Positions 63,991 through 64,000 of a stretch of 64,000 nt of DNA are shown here, one piece after another. The translations under genes were made by a program, and so were the position numbers. Below the pieces are notes generated by a model. That model did no database searches. It worked only from the letters and a program-made list of their open reading frames with translations, and was not told the origin of the DNA. The stretch is from positions 54,362,266 through 54,426,265 of the forward strand of contig NC_134279.1 in NCBI RefSeq assembly GCF_949628215.1. The letters run 5' to 3'. The first letter of the stretch is position 1. Each line of letters opens with the position of its first letter. Source of the DNA: Phalacrocorax aristotelis. Its lineage: Eukaryota; Chordata; Aves; Suliformes; Phalacrocoracidae.

Positions 63991-64000
63991 ATATTTACAA

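Noticed and set aside
59400-64000. First coding exon of USP46
   Set aside because: Expected from synteny, but no segment encodes its conserved N-terminus with a donor site; it probably lies past the right edge.

Overview
The window is vertebrate nuclear DNA, most likely from a bird. Coding exons are short and separated by kilobase introns with consensus splice sites. The proteins match vertebrate SCFD2 and RASL11B, the two housekeeping-type promoters are CpG islands, introns are compact, and the recognisable interspersed repeats are decayed CR1-type LINE pieces plus a few old SINE remnants. The gene order SCFD2, RASL11B, snoRNA-host lncRNA is that of human 4q12, where USP46, DANCR, RASL11B and SCFD2 are neighbours, in the orientations expected once that segment is reversed. 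|| Layout: 1-12610 holds the 3' end of SCFD2 on the + strand: three in-frame exons coding the last 115 residues, then a 3' UTR with two AATAAA signals. SCFD2 and RASL11B are convergent, with about 1.5 kb between their inferred ends. RASL11B lies on the - strand as four coding exons (245 aa) from 18128 down to 15307; its promoter is a CpG island carrying a 62-bp tandem repeat of GC-box-rich sequence, and its 167-bp first intron is mostly triplet repeat. || From about 18.7 to 56.3 kb I find no convincing protein gene. The stretch has CR1 LINE fragments (best at 19.6-21.2, 24.3-24.6 and 36.2-36.4 kb), AT-rich blocks, one weak exon-like open segment near 39.4 kb, a 25-bp near-palindrome, and a GC-rich island near 53.1 kb that could be LTR-derived. 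|| At 56.3-58.93 kb on the - strand I reconstruct a spliced non-coding gene that I interpret as the DANCR orthologue. It has a TATA box, a 5'TOP-like pyrimidine start, four exons with consensus splice sites, and in its last intron a well-formed H/ACA snoRNA (57285-57419) with both hairpins, an H box ATAAAA and an ACA box; by position it should be SNORA26. Its promoter CpG island also contains a perfect (GTCT)21 microsatellite. The last 4.5 kb hold a tRNA-like SINE remnant and a MIR/CORE-like SINE but no exon I can identify; USP46 is expected beyond the right edge. || No operon, CRISPR, phage or other bacterial system is present. The most informative finds are the snoRNA with its host-gene model and the repeat-built RASL11B promoter and first intron.
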